A stretch of 64,000 nucleotides of DNA from Azospirillum brasilense (GTDB taxonomy: Bacteria; Pseudomonadota; Alphaproteobacteria; Azospirillales; Azospirillaceae): positions 111,526 through 175,525 of the forward strand of contig NZ_VITI01000011.1 in the NCBI RefSeq assembly GCF_007827795.1, in the 5' to 3' direction. The notes beneath the pieces are model-generated. The model had not been told where the DNA came from. It saw only the letters and a list, made by a program, of their open reading frames with translations, and did no database searches. The translations under genes and the position numbers were made by a program. This document shows, piece by piece, positions 29,184 through 38,360 of the stretch. Each line of letters opens with the position of its first letter. The stretch's first letter is position 1.

Positions 29184-29825
29184 TCAGGGTGCTTCGGTGA
29201 AGTTCCGGCGCCAGACCGGTGCCAGGTTCGGCAGGGCAAGCACCCGCCCCGCCACGCTCGAAAGTTTCGGGCAATGTTCCGCGAACCAGTCGCGGCGAGG
29301 CCGCCAGTGCACCATGGCCCCGATGTAGATGTCGAGCGCGCTGAAGCGCTCCCCCAGCACCCACGGGCCATCGCCCAACTGTGTTTCCAGCCAGAGCCAC
29401 AGCGTCTTGCGGTGTTCCACCATCGCCGCGCCGAGAGCCTCCGGAGTTTCCGTCACCCAGCGCTCCGGATAATCGCCGTAGGTGAAGGTCGGGTAGACGT
29501 TCGCCACCAGCCAAACCAGCAGCCGCAGGAAGGCGGCGCGCTCCGGTGCGTCCGGCGGCGGCGCCAGTCCGGCGTACGGGTGCCGTTCGGCCAGCAGCAG
29601 CGCGATGGCCGCGCTCTCCGTCATCACCGTTCCGTCCGGCAGGACCAGGGTTGGAATCTGCCCCAGCGGGTTCAGAGCGATCAGCCTTTGTCGCTCTTCT
29701 CCCTGCGCGTCGAAGCCCTCGACGTTCTCGAAGACGAAGGGAACGCCGCATTGGACCAGCATCGCTTCGGTCAGGACGGACCCCCAGCCGGGCACTCCAT
29801 AAAGCCTGTAATCCACTCCGCTCAT
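29184..29825 (-). CDS. glutathione S-transferase family protein
   Basis: 213 residues. An N-terminal thioredoxin-like domain with the cis-proline turn GQIPTLVLPDGTVMTESAAIALLLAERH and the preceding YGVPGWGSVLTEAMLVQCGVPF helix start. An all-helical C-terminal domain contains the N-capping-box-like GERFSALDIYIGAM. It is probably a dimeric cytosolic GST; the catalytic serine position in VPGWGS is plausible. Its ATG overlaps the LysR stop (ATGA), so it is coupled to that regulator. Confidence 0.88.
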   Translation of the reverse strand: MSGVDYRLYGVPGWGSVLTEAMLVQCGVPFVFENVEGFDAQGEERQRLIALNPLGQIPTLVLPDGTVMTESAAIALLLAERHPYAGLAPPPDAPERAAFLRLLVWLVANVYPTFTYGDYPERWVTETPEALGAAMVEHRKTLWLWLETQLGDGPWVLGERFSALDIYIGAMVHWRPRRDWFAEHCPKLSSVAGRVLALPNLAPVWRRNFTEAP

Positions 29826-30760
29826 TCCGGTGCCCTCCCATCCTGGATCGCCTGTTCCGCCGCCAGCGTCCAGAAAGCCTCCGCCGCCGGGCTCTGGCGC
29901 GCGCGCGGGCGGTAGAGACGCACCTCCACCGGGATTTCCCAGCCCGCCCCGCCGGCCCGCACCAACCGTCCCTGCGCCAGATCCTCGGCGATCAGGCTGT
30001 CCGGCAGCCACGCTACGCCGCGCCCGTCGCGGGCCAGCGTGCGCAGCACCGCGGCGAGGTGCGAGGTGAAGACGGTGTCGAGCGCCAGCGCAGCCGGAAA
30101 GCCGCCGCGCGCCGCCGTGACGATGCGTCCCATGCCGGATTCCGGGCTGTAGGCGAGATGGGGCAGGGCGGCCCCGCCACCGGACAGCCCGCCCCCGGAC
30201 AGGGCGTGCCGCGGCGCGCCCGCCTCGTCCGGGGCGGAAACCGGCACCAGACGGTCACCGCCCACCGCGGCCGAGCGGAAGGCCCCGGCCTCCAGCCGGG
30301 AGAGGGCGGCCGCATGGGTGTGGCACAGCAGGAACTGCGCCTGTCCTTGCGTCATCACCTGCTCGCAGGCCTGCATGCTGTCGGACAGCAGATGGATGGC
30401 GCCCAGCCGCGCCTGCCCCTCCAGCCGGCTCAGCCAAGCCGGAAAGAAGGTCAGCGACAGCGCGTGGGTCGCCGCGAAGCGCAGCGCCGTCGCCGCCGCG
30501 CCGCCGGCCAGCCGCGCCTCCTCCCGCCCTTGCAGAAGGCGGCGCACCGTCTCGTCGGCGAATGGGCGCAAGCGGCGCCCGGCCTCGGTCAGCCCGACCG
30601 GCTGGGTGCTGCGGTCGAACAGCGGCGTGCCGGTCCAGTCCTCCAGCGCGCGGATGCGGCGGCTGAAGGCCGGCTGGGTCAGGTTGCGCCGCTGCGCCGC
30701 GCGGGAGAAGTTGCCGCACTCCGCCAGGGCGAGGAAATCCTCAAGCCAATCCAGTTCCAT
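29822..30760 (-). CDS. LysR-family transcriptional regulator
   Basis: 312 residues. Winged HTH at residues 1-60: MELDWLEDFLALAECGNFSRAAQRRNLTQPAFSRRIRALEDWTG. The effector-binding domain follows. It is divergent from the tartrate-dehydratase-like gene with 124 bases between starts, the usual arrangement for a LysR protein controlling its neighbour, and it is translationally coupled to the GST gene downstream. Confidence 0.93.
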   Translation of the reverse strand: MELDWLEDFLALAECGNFSRAAQRRNLTQPAFSRRIRALEDWTGTPLFDRSTQPVGLTEAGRRLRPFADETVRRLLQGREEARLAGGAAATALRFAATHALSLTFFPAWLSRLEGQARLGAIHLLSDSMQACEQVMTQGQAQFLLCHTHAAALSRLEAGAFRSAAVGGDRLVPVSAPDEAGAPRHALSGGGLSGGGAALPHLAYSPESGMGRIVTAARGGFPAALALDTVFTSHLAAVLRTLARDGRGVAWLPDSLIAEDLAQGRLVRAGGAGWEIPVEVRLYRPRARQSPAAEAFWTLAAEQAIQDGRAPE

Positions 30761-30793
30761 CGGTAACTCATCAGCCCATGCCGGACGCGCATC

Positions 30794-30813
30794 ATGCGAT
30801 TTGAAACTGGCAT
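30794..30813. promoter_or_regulatory. candidate inverted repeat in the LysR/tarD divergent promoter
   Basis: ATGC-N12-GCAT lies in the 124-base gap between the LysR start and the tarD-like start. Such dyads in a divergent gap are typical LysR operators, though this one does not fit the strict T-N11-A spacing. Assignment is weak. Confidence 0.3.
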
Positions 30814-30884
30814 TGGCTCGGCGCTCCCGTCCATCCCTATCCTGCGGCCCAGGGCAGAGGAACAAGCCAAAGGGAAGCAGCGCC

Positions 30885-32060
30885 ATGCGCATCGTGGAGA
30901 TCCGGGAAAAGACCGTCGGCATCAAGTCCGACATCGCCAACGCCTACATCGACTTCAGCCAGATGACCTGCTCCACCGTGGCGGTCATCACCGACGTGGT
31001 GCGCGACGGCAAGCTGGTGATCGGCTACGGCTTCAACTCCAACGGACGCTACGGCGCCGGCGGCCTGATGCGGGAGCGCTTCATCCCCCGCCTGACGTCG
31101 GCCCCCCCCGACAGCTTGATCGACGAGGCGAGCGGCAACCTGGACCCGTTCAGGATCTGGGCACGGCTGATGAGCAACGAGAAGCCGGGCGGCCACGGCG
31201 AACGCTCCGTCGCGGTGGGCACCATCGACATGGCGGTGTGGGACGCCGTGGCGAAGATCGCCGGCAAGCCGCTCTACCGCCTGCTGGCCGACCGCTACCG
31301 CGGCGGCGTGGCCGACGAGTCGGTCTGGGTCTACGCCGCGGGTGGCTACTACTACCCCGGCAAGGGGGTGGAGGCGCTCCAGGACGAGATGCGCAGCTAC
31401 CGCGACCGCGGCTACAAGGTCGTGAAGATGAAGATCGGCGCCACCTCGCTGGACGACGACCTGCGCCGCATCGAGGCGGTGCTGGAGGTGGTCGGCAACG
31501 GCCGGAACCTCTGCGTCGACGCCAACGGCCGTTTCGACCTGAAGACCGCCATCGCCTACGCCGAGGCGCTGAAGCCCTACGGCCTGTTCTGGTACGAGGA
31601 GGCCGGCGATCCGCTGGACTACGCGCTCCAGGCCGAACTGGCGAACCACTATGACGGTCCCATGGCGACGGGCGAGAACCTGTTCAGCCACCAGGACGCC
31701 CGCAACCTGATCCGCCACGGAGGCATGCGGCCGGACCGCGACTGGCTGCAGTTCGACTGCGCGCTCAGCTACGGCCTCGTCGAGTACATGCGCACCCTGG
31801 ACATGCTGGCGGAGAACGGCTGGTCGAGCCGGCGCGTGGTGCCGCACGGTGGCCACCAGATGTCGCTGAACATCGCCGCCGGCCTGCATCTGGGCGGCAA
31901 CGAGTCCTATCCGGACGTGTTCAAGCCCTTCTGCGGCTTCGCCGACAGCATCGCCGTGGAGGACGGGCGCGTCCGCTTGCCGGACCAGCCGGGCATCGGC
32001 TTCGAGGACAAGGCGGAGCTGTTCCGTACCATGCGTGAGGCGCTGGAGACGGCGTCCTGA
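30885..32060 (+). CDS. tarD: D-tartrate dehydratase-like enolase-superfamily enzyme
   Basis: 391 residues. It has the full enolase-superfamily layout, and the sequence resembles the characterised D-tartrate dehydratase TarD of Bradyrhizobium: NSNGRYGAGGL, NEKPGGHGERSVAVGTIDMAVWD, VYAAGGYYYPGKG. The KxK motif VKMKIG gives K181 and K183; metal ligands are D212 in VDANGRF, E238 in WYEEAGDP and E264 in TGENLFSHQDARNL; the partner histidine is H321 in VPHGGHQMSLN. These match, one residue shifted, the residues I recall for Bradyrhizobium. It should dehydrate tartrate to oxaloacetate. Controlled probably by the divergent LysR gene. Confidence 0.88.
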   Translation: MRIVEIREKTVGIKSDIANAYIDFSQMTCSTVAVITDVVRDGKLVIGYGFNSNGRYGAGGLMRERFIPRLTSAPPDSLIDEASGNLDPFRIWARLMSNEKPGGHGERSVAVGTIDMAVWDAVAKIAGKPLYRLLADRYRGGVADESVWVYAAGGYYYPGKGVEALQDEMRSYRDRGYKVVKMKIGATSLDDDLRRIEAVLEVVGNGRNLCVDANGRFDLKTAIAYAEALKPYGLFWYEEAGDPLDYALQAELANHYDGPMATGENLFSHQDARNLIRHGGMRPDRDWLQFDCALSYGLVEYMRTLDMLAENGWSSRRVVPHGGHQMSLNIAAGLHLGGNESYPDVFKPFCGFADSIAVEDGRVRLPDQPGIGFEDKAELFRTMREALETAS

Positions 32061-32158
32061 TCCCCGCCGCCCGATTCGGCCGCACCCTGTACGGGCGGTA
32101 TAGGGCGTTGACTCGCGCCGGATCATCCTCACATGCTGTTGCGGTGTTCAACAGTTTT

Positions 32159-32173
32159 GAAAGGAGGTGATCC
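32159..32173 (+). promoter_or_regulatory. exceptionally long Shine-Dalgarno sequence
   Basis: GAAAGGAGGTGATCC is complementary over 15 bases to the highly conserved 3' end of 16S rRNA (GGATCACCTCCTTTC). The AGGAGG core is followed by a seven-base spacer to the ATG at 32175, ideal for initiation. Most genes here have four to six matching bases. The 16S of this organism is not in the window. Confidence 0.8.
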
Positions 32174-32174
32174 A

Positions 32175-32348
32175 ATGTCTCATGGAGCCAAGCCGGTAGC
32201 CGTTCTGTTCGGTCTCGCCGCCCTCCTGACGGCGGGGGTCGCCAGCGCGGACTGCTCGTCCAGCCACAGCGCCAGCGCCGGCACGCAGAAGCCGGTCAGC
32301 GATACGGTCGCCACCGGCGACCGGGCTTCGGGCAGCACCCGCGGCTGA
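32175..32348 (+). CDS. small secreted protein
   Basis: 57 residues. MSHGAKPVAVLFGLAALLTAGVASADC is a Sec signal peptide with cleavage after ASA; the mature part is about 30 residues, Ser/Thr-rich, with a single cysteine. The start is fixed by the long Shine-Dalgarno sequence, and a strong terminator follows at 32383. It is thus a self-contained, probably highly translated unit. I do not recognise a family. The mature peptide could be an export-linked signal or a cell-envelope component. Confidence 0.72.
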   Translation: MSHGAKPVAVLFGLAALLTAGVASADCSSSHSASAGTQKPVSDTVATGDRASGSTRG

Positions 32349-32382
32349 TATCAGCAGCGAAACACTGGCAAGCACCATGCCG

Positions 32383-32425
32383 AACGGGCCGTTTCCCAGA
32401 TGGGAAACGGCCCGTTTCCTTTTGG
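32383..32425 (+). terminator. strong rho-independent terminator
   Basis: A perfect 16-base-pair stem, AACGGGCCGTTTCCCA and its complement, closed by a two-base centre, at 32383-32416, followed by TTCCTTTT. It ends the transcript of the 57-residue gene. Confidence 0.85.
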
Positions 32426-32647
32426 CGTGAGCGCTTCCATCCGTCGCCTTTATCATTCGTATGCGAAATAGTCGGTTGAGCGCGCTCCTCCCATTTGGTA
32501 AACGCAAAGGTAAGGATGCGGCCGGCGAGGTAGCGGGACACCGCTGTCGAGACTATGACGGCGTGCATCGGACCCGGGGCGCCGTCCGGTCCTTGGGAAG
32601 TGCAGGGTTGTGCCGTCCCTTTCCGCCGTGCTTTTCCCGGGCCACCG

Positions 32648-35563
32648 ATGAGCATTCTCACACGCCTTGTCCTGCTCGTTCTCCTCGCCGGTCTGCCGGC
32701 CATCGGCATCCTGGCCCACAACAGCCTGACCGCCATCGAGGCGGGCGAACGCCAGGCCGAGGCGGAGGCCCGCCGCCTGCTGACGCTGATCCAGGACGAG
32801 CAGCAGCGGGTCGTTGAGGGCATGCGCGGCGTGCTGGTGACGGTGGCCGAATTGGCGCCGCGGCTGGCCGTCGACCCGCAGCAATGCTCGACGACATTGA
32901 ACCGCCTGCGCGGCCGGCTGCCGCGGGTGAAGGGCATCGCACTGACCGATCTCGACGGCTCGGTCCGCTGCGCCAGCGACGCCAAGCTGAACGGCCTGAT
33001 GGTGGCGGCGCTGCCGCACATCCGCATGGCGCTGTACGGGCAGAGCTTCGTCGTCGGCGACTATGCGGTGCGGCGCTCCGACGGGCGCCCCGTACTGCCC
33101 TTCGCGGCACCCTACACCGACGGGGCGGGCCGCATGGCGGGGGTGGTGTCCATCGCGCTCGACGCCGGATGGCTGCGCGAGTATCTGGCGGAGAAGCCGT
33201 TGCCGCCGAACGCCATGCTGGTGCTGGCCGATCGCAACGGCACCGTTCTGGGCCGCTTCCCCGGCAGCGACGACCAGCGGGTGGGCAAGCCGCTGCCCGA
33301 ACCGCTGATGGCCTTGCTGCGCGCGCCCTCCGAAGGTGTTGCCGAATTGCCCGGCCTCGACGGGGAGCCGCGGATACTGGCCTTCGCTCCGGTGGATCAG
33401 AAGGTCCGCGACCTGTTCCTGGCGGTCGGGCTGGATCGGACGGAGGCGCTGCGCCCCGTCACCGCCGCGGCCGAGCGGAGCGCCTTCCTGCTGGCGCTGG
33501 CGGCGGCGCTGTCCCTGGCCGCGGCCTGGATCGGAGCGCGCCTGTTCGTGCTGCGCCCCGTGGCCCGGCTGAAGCGGGTGGTGGAGCGTTGGAGCGCCGG
33601 GGACCGGGACGCGCGGATCGGGCGGCCGGGCGACAGCTCGGAGATCGGCGCGCTGGGTCTCGCCTTCGATTCCATGGCGCAGGAGCTTCAGGCGCGGGAA
33701 CAGGCCCGCGACGCCGCCCATGCCGCCGAACACCGCATGGCCGCGATCCTCGCCGCCTCCACCGACGCGGTGGTGGAACTGGACCATGAGGGCCGGGTGA
33801 CCTTTGCCAACGAAAAGGCGGTGCGTCTGTTCGGCGACGGCGGGGATCTCCTGGGGCATGTCTTCGTCGCCCTGCTGCCGCCCGCTGTGGTCGAACCCTT
33901 CGCCGCGCGCCTGCGCGACGCGCTGGACCGGCGCGAGCCGGAGGAGTTCGAAATCCGGCTGGCCGGCGGTGACGACCGGAGCGGTGGCGACTGGTATGCC
34001 CTGCGCCTGTTCGCCACCGGCGACCGGCTGGCCGTCTATGCCCAGGACGTGACCCGCCGCAAGGAGGACGAACGGGCGATCCGGCGGGCCGTGGAGCGCC
34101 ACCGCTCCCTCTTGGAAACCGCCGCCGACGCGATCCTTCTGGTGGACGCCAATGGCACGGTGCACACCTACAACCGCGGCGCGGAGCGCATCTTCGGCCA
34201 TTGCCCCGCCGACGCGGTTGGGGCCGACGTGCGCCGGTTGATCCCAAGCGGCTTCGTTCCGGAAACCCTCAGCCCGGACAAGCTGGCCGACGGCGTCGCG
34301 CGGGAAGTGGAGGGGCGGCGTCGCGACGGGTTGGCGGTGCCGCTGGAATTGTCGCTGTCGGCCTGGAGCGACGGCGGCGACCGCTTCTTCACCGCCATCC
34401 TGCGCGACATCACCGAGCGCAAGCGCACCGAATCGGCGCTGCGCCGCGCCAAGGAGCAGGCGGAGCGGGCCAACCGGGCGAAGTCGCGCTTCCTCGCCGC
34501 GGCCAGCCACGACCTGCGCCAGCCGGTGCAGTCGCTGTTCTTCCTCACCTCCGCGCTCAGCGAGCAGACGCAGGGCACCCCAGGCCACGGCACGCTGAAG
34601 ACCATGCAGCAGGCGCTGGAGGCGCTGAAGCGCCTGCTCGACGGGTTGCTGGACATCTCCAAGCTCGACGCCGGGGTGGTCGAGCCGGTGACCTCCACCG
34701 TGGCGATCCAGCCCCTGTTCGAGCGCCTCGCCGCCGAATACGCGCCGGAGGCGGCGCGGCGCGGCCTGACCCTGCGCGTCGTTCCGACCACGCTCCACGC
34801 GCGCAGTGATCCCATGCTGCTGGAGCGGGTCGTCCGCAATCTGCTGGACAACGCGCTGCGCTACACCGGGCGGGGCGGGGTGCTGCTGGGCGTGCGGCGG
34901 TCGCGCCGCCGCTTCCACATCGCCGTGTGCGACAGCGGCGCCGGCATCCCGCCGGACCGCCAGGAGGACATCTTCGAGGAGTTCACCCAGCTCGGCAACC
35001 CGGAGCGCGACCGCGAGAAGGGGCTGGGTCTCGGCCTCGCCATCGTGCGGCGGCTGTGCGCGCTGCTCGGCCATTCCGTCGCCCTGCGATCGCGGCCGGG
35101 CAGCGGATCGACCTTCCTGGTCACCGTTCCCGCCGCCGAGCCGCCCCGGCCCGCGGTGGCGGTTCCCGCCGTCGGCCGGACGGAGGGCGGCGGGAGCCGG
35201 CTCGTCCTGATCATCGACGACGAGGTGATCATCCTGATGGGGCTGCGCGCCATGCTGGAGGGCTGGGGCTACGAGGTCATCGCCGCCACCGCCGGGGACG
35301 AGGCGATCCGCCTGCTCGACGAGGCCGGGCGGCGGCCGGACGTGATCCTGGCCGACTACCGGCTGCGCAACGGCAAGACCGGGCCGGAGGCGTTGCGCGC
35401 CATCCACGCCCATTGCCGGGCGTCGATTCCCAGCATCATCCTGACCGGCGACACCGCCCCCGAACGCATCGTCGAGGCCCAGCGCAGCGGCTTCGCCATC
35501 CTGCACAAGCCGGTGTCGTCCCATCACCTGAAGCAGGTGGTGGCCGAGGCCGGGGGGCGTTGA
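32648..35563 (+). CDS. membrane hybrid sensor histidine kinase
   Basis: 971 residues. Order: membrane helix (LVLLVLLAGLPAIGILA), an extracytoplasmic Cache-like domain of ~240 residues, a second helix (AFLLALAAALSLAAAWIGARLF) near 283-305, HAMP, two PAS domains (ILAASTDAVVELDHEGRV and LLETAADAILLVDANGTV), HisKA with ASHDLRQPVQSLFFL (H621), HATPase (NLLDNALRYTGRGGVLL, GAGIPPDRQ, GLGLGLAIV), and a C-terminal receiver with D903 in ILADYRLRNGKTG. The HDLRQP H-box is characteristic of this hybrid-kinase class. The receiver may pass the phosphate to an unlinked regulator. Start at 32648 is the best fit to the membrane signal. Confidence 0.92.
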   Translation: MSILTRLVLLVLLAGLPAIGILAHNSLTAIEAGERQAEAEARRLLTLIQDEQQRVVEGMRGVLVTVAELAPRLAVDPQQCSTTLNRLRGRLPRVKGIALTDLDGSVRCASDAKLNGLMVAALPHIRMALYGQSFVVGDYAVRRSDGRPVLPFAAPYTDGAGRMAGVVSIALDAGWLREYLAEKPLPPNAMLVLADRNGTVLGRFPGSDDQRVGKPLPEPLMALLRAPSEGVAELPGLDGEPRILAFAPVDQKVRDLFLAVGLDRTEALRPVTAAAERSAFLLALAAALSLAAAWIGARLFVLRPVARLKRVVERWSAGDRDARIGRPGDSSEIGALGLAFDSMAQELQAREQARDAAHAAEHRMAAILAASTDAVVELDHEGRVTFANEKAVRLFGDGGDLLGHVFVALLPPAVVEPFAARLRDALDRREPEEFEIRLAGGDDRSGGDWYALRLFATGDRLAVYAQDVTRRKEDERAIRRAVERHRSLLETAADAILLVDANGTVHTYNRGAERIFGHCPADAVGADVRRLIPSGFVPETLSPDKLADGVAREVEGRRRDGLAVPLELSLSAWSDGGDRFFTAILRDITERKRTESALRRAKEQAERANRAKSRFLAAASHDLRQPVQSLFFLTSALSEQTQGTPGHGTLKTMQQALEALKRLLDGLLDISKLDAGVVEPVTSTVAIQPLFERLAAEYAPEAARRGLTLRVVPTTLHARSDPMLLERVVRNLLDNALRYTGRGGVLLGVRRSRRRFHIAVCDSGAGIPPDRQEDIFEEFTQLGNPERDREKGLGLGLAIVRRLCALLGHSVALRSRPGSGSTFLVTVPAAEPPRPAVAVPAVGRTEGGGSRLVLIIDDEVIILMGLRAMLEGWGYEVIAATAGDEAIRLLDEAGRRPDVILADYRLRNGKTGPEALRAIHAHCRASIPSIILTGDTAPERIVEAQRSGFAILHKPVSSHHLKQVVAEAGGR

Positions 35564-35585
35564 GGACGCCCGGCTCCGGCCTTGT

Positions 35586-36872
35586 TCACCGAACCCGCAG
35601 CAGCGCGTGGCGCTTGCGGCCGGCGGACAGGCGGATGAGTCCCTCGCCGTCGAGGTCCGCCGGGGTCAGCAGCGCCGCCTCGTCGGTGACCGGGGTGCCG
35701 TTGACCCGCGCCCCGCCGTCGCGGATCAGCCGCCGCGCCGCGCCCTTGGACTCGGCCAGCCCGGCGGCGGCCAGCAGGTCGGCCAGCCGGACGCCGGCGG
35801 CGAGGTCGGCGCGGGCGGCCTCCACCGTCGGCAGGCCGCCGCCGGCCCCGGCCTCCTCGAAGACCCGGCGGGCGGTCTCTCCGGCCTCGGCCGCCGCGGC
35901 CGCGCCGTGGCAGAGGGCGGTGGCCTCATGGGCGAGGATCTTCTTGGCCTCGTTGATCTCCGATCCCCGGAGCGCCTCCAGCCGGGCGATCTCGTCCAGC
36001 GGCAGCTCGGTGAACAGGCGCAGGAAACGGCCGACGTCCGCATCCTCGGTGTTGCGCCAGAACTGCCAGAAGTCGTGCGGGCTGCGCCGGTCGGCGTTCA
36101 GCCACACCGCTCCCGCCGCCGTCTTGCCCATCTTGGCGCCCGACGCGGTGGTCAGCAGCGGCGTGGTCAGGCCGAACAGCTCCGTCCCGTCGACGCGGCG
36201 GGCCAGCTCGATCCCGTTGACGATGTTGCCCCACTGGTCCGACCCGCCCATCTGCAGCCGGCAGCCGTGGCGGCGCGACAGCTCCAGGAAGTCGAAGGCC
36301 TGGAGGATCATGTAGTTGAACTCCAGGAAGGTCAGCGGCTGCTCGCGGTCGAGCCGCAGCTTGACGGAGTCGAAGCTCAGCATCCGGTTGACGGTGAAAT
36401 GGCGCCCGATGTCGCGCAGCATCGGGATGTAGCGCAACTCGTCCAGCCAGTCGGCGTTGTCGACCATCACCGCGCCGTTCGGCCCATTCTCCAAGGGGCC
36501 GTCGCCGAAAGACAGGTACTGGGCGAAGGCCCGGCCGATGCCGGCCATGTTGGCGGCGATCTGCGCGTCGTCCAGCATGGGGCGGCTGGTGTCGCGGAAG
36601 CTGGGGTCGCCGATGCGTGTGGTGCCGCCGCCGATCAGCACGACGGGCCGGTTGCCGGTCTTCTGGAACCAGCGCAACACCATGATCGAGACGAGATGCC
36701 CGACATGCAGGCTGTCCGCCGTGGCGTCGAAGCCGATGTAGGCGCCGACCGGCCCCTGGCGCAGCAGGGCGTCGAGGCCCGACAGGTCGCTGCCCTGATG
36801 CAGAAAGCCGCGCTCGTCGAGCACGCGCAGGAAGTCGGACTGGAAGGGACTGGAAGCGACGGGGGTCGCCAT
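35586..36872 (-). CDS. tyrS: tyrosyl-tRNA synthetase
   Basis: 428 residues, bacterial TyrRS length. Class I signatures: HVGH at residues 56-59 (HIGH form) in [19 protein letters not shown], the tyrosine-binding YMILQAFDF and [11 protein letters not shown], and [11 protein letters not shown] (KMSKS form). The C-terminal S4-like RNA-binding domain ends the protein ([16 protein letters not shown]). It charges tRNA-Tyr and is essential. It is convergent with the hybrid kinase, 22 bases between stops. Confidence 0.97.
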   Translation of the reverse strand: MATPVASSPFQSDFLRVLDERGFLHQGSDLSGLDALLRQGPVGAYIGFDATADSLHVGHLVSIMVLRWFQKTGNRPVVLIGGGTTRIGDPSFRDTSRPMLDDAQIAANMAGIGRAFAQYLSFGDGPLENGPNGAVMVDNADWLDELRYIPMLRDIGRHFTVNRMLSFDSVKLRLDREQPLTFLEFNYMILQAFDFLELSRRHGCRLQMGGSDQWGNIVNGIELARRVDGTELFGLTTPLLTTASGAKMGKTAAGAVWLNADRRSPHDFWQFWRNTEDADVGRFLRLFTELPLDEIARLEALRGSEINEAKKILAHEATALCHGAAAAAEAGETARRVFEEAGAGGGLPTVEAARADLAAGVRLADLLAAAGLAESKGAARRLIRDGGARVNGTPVTDEAALLTPADLDGEGLIRLSAGRKRHALLRVR

Positions 36873-37151
36873 GGTGCTGATCTCCGGAAGGGAAGGGCCG
36901 CGTCCCGGAGATCATCTGTCAAAGCACATGCCGCCGGTTCGCGGCGGCATGGTTCATATGGTCAAGACCGAACGCGCCGCCCTATGGGAGCAGCGTATAA
37001 TAGCGGCTGAAATGGTGCGTGCGCGTCGTCATGACCGGGAAGCTAGGCGCGCGGGAGCGGGTCGTCAAGGGCGATCCGCCTGTTCCTCCCGTTCGAAACA
37101 ACGGATAATTGTTCACTTTACGTTCCGTTTTGGCGCCGCTATCCTTCTCCC

Positions 37152-38228
37152 ATGGACGAGATCCCGCGACAGGCCCTGAAAGGACGGGGGGCGATCAGCA
37201 ACCTGACCTCCCGTTACGAGCGGGAGACGCGGGTGCTGGCCGACGACGGCTGGGGCGAGAACGAAGCGGTGACGGAAACCGTCCCGACCCAGGTCTTCGA
37301 CGACACGGCCCGTTCGGTCCTGTCGAAAAACACGTCGCCCGATGTGATCTTCGAACGGTCGGTGAACCCTTATCGGGGGTGTGAGCACGCCTGCATCTAC
37401 TGCTTCGCCCGCCCGACCCACGCCTATCTCGGCCTGTCGCCGGGGCTGGATTTCGAGACGAAGATCTTCCGCAAGGCCAGGGCGGCGGAGCTTCTGGCAG
37501 TGGAGCTTCGCGCCAAGTCCTACAGTTGCCAGCCGCTGGCGCTCGGCGCCAACACCGATCCCTACCAGCCCATCGAGCGGGAGCAGCGCATCACCCGCGC
37601 GGTGCTGGAGGTCTGCCGCGACTTCAACCAGCCGGTGATGATCATCACCAAATCGGCGCTGGTCCTGCGCGACCTCGACATCCTGGCGCCGATGGCGGCG
37701 AAAGGGCTGGTCAACGTCGCGCTGTCGGTCACCACGCTCGACCGCGACCTTGCCCGCCGCATGGAGCCGCGGGCCAGCACGCCGCAGCGGCGCCTCGCCG
37801 CCATGCGTGAGCTGACGGCGGCCGGCGTGCCGGTGGCCGTGCTGGCCAGCCCGATGATCCCGGGACTCAACGACCATGAACTGGAAGCCATCCTGACGGC
37901 GGCGGCCGAGGCCGGGGCGACGCAGGCCAATTACATCCTCCTGCGCCTGCCGCTGGAAATCGCCGATCTGTTCGAGGAATGGCTGCGCAAGCACGCGCCC
38001 AACCGCGCCGACCGTGTGCTCAGCCTGATCCGGCAGTGCCGCGAGGGGGAGTTGTACCAGTCGCGGTTCGGCAGCCGCATGAAAGGTTCCGGCCCGGTGG
38101 CGGAGCTGCTGTCGAGGCGGTTCAAGCTGGCCTGCCGGCGCCTCGGCCTCAACGCCCGCGACGCCGCTCTCAACTGCGCCGACTTCAAGCCCCCTCCGGC
38201 CCGTGGCGATCAGTTGACGATGTTTTGA
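37152..38228 (+). CDS. PA0069-family radical SAM protein
   Basis: 358 residues. The iron-sulfur motif is CEHACIYC at residues 77-84 (CX3CX2C). Conserved blocks RSVNPYRGCEHACIYC, LGANTDPYQPIE and ITKSALVLRDLDIL identify the spore-photoproduct-lyase-like PA0069 subfamily, whose reaction is not established. It stands alone on the plus strand between tyrS and the glycosyltransferase cluster. Confidence 0.9.
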   Translation: MDEIPRQALKGRGAISNLTSRYERETRVLADDGWGENEAVTETVPTQVFDDTARSVLSKNTSPDVIFERSVNPYRGCEHACIYCFARPTHAYLGLSPGLDFETKIFRKARAAELLAVELRAKSYSCQPLALGANTDPYQPIEREQRITRAVLEVCRDFNQPVMIITKSALVLRDLDILAPMAAKGLVNVALSVTTLDRDLARRMEPRASTPQRRLAAMRELTAAGVPVAVLASPMIPGLNDHELEAILTAAAEAGATQANYILLRLPLEIADLFEEWLRKHAPNRADRVLSLIRQCREGELYQSRFGSRMKGSGPVAELLSRRFKLACRRLGLNARDAALNCADFKPPPARGDQLTMF

Positions 38229-38360
38229 CCGTTCCGTCTTGCACGGGAACGAGCCGCCCCGCTCCGAGTTGATCGGTCGGCCATCGCTGGGCTACCTTCG
38301 GCCGCCCGGACACAGGTCTGAAATCCGGGTTGCAGTTCGAAGGTCTAGGGGGACAGGGTG

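Noticed and set aside
32453..35527. 1024-residue minus-strand open frame opposite the hybrid kinase
   Set aside because: The plus frame has HisKA, HATPase and receiver motifs; the reverse is compositional.
38229..38255. Imperfect hairpin after the radical SAM gene
   Set aside because: Stem has an unpaired base and no following T-run; possible weak terminator, not listed.
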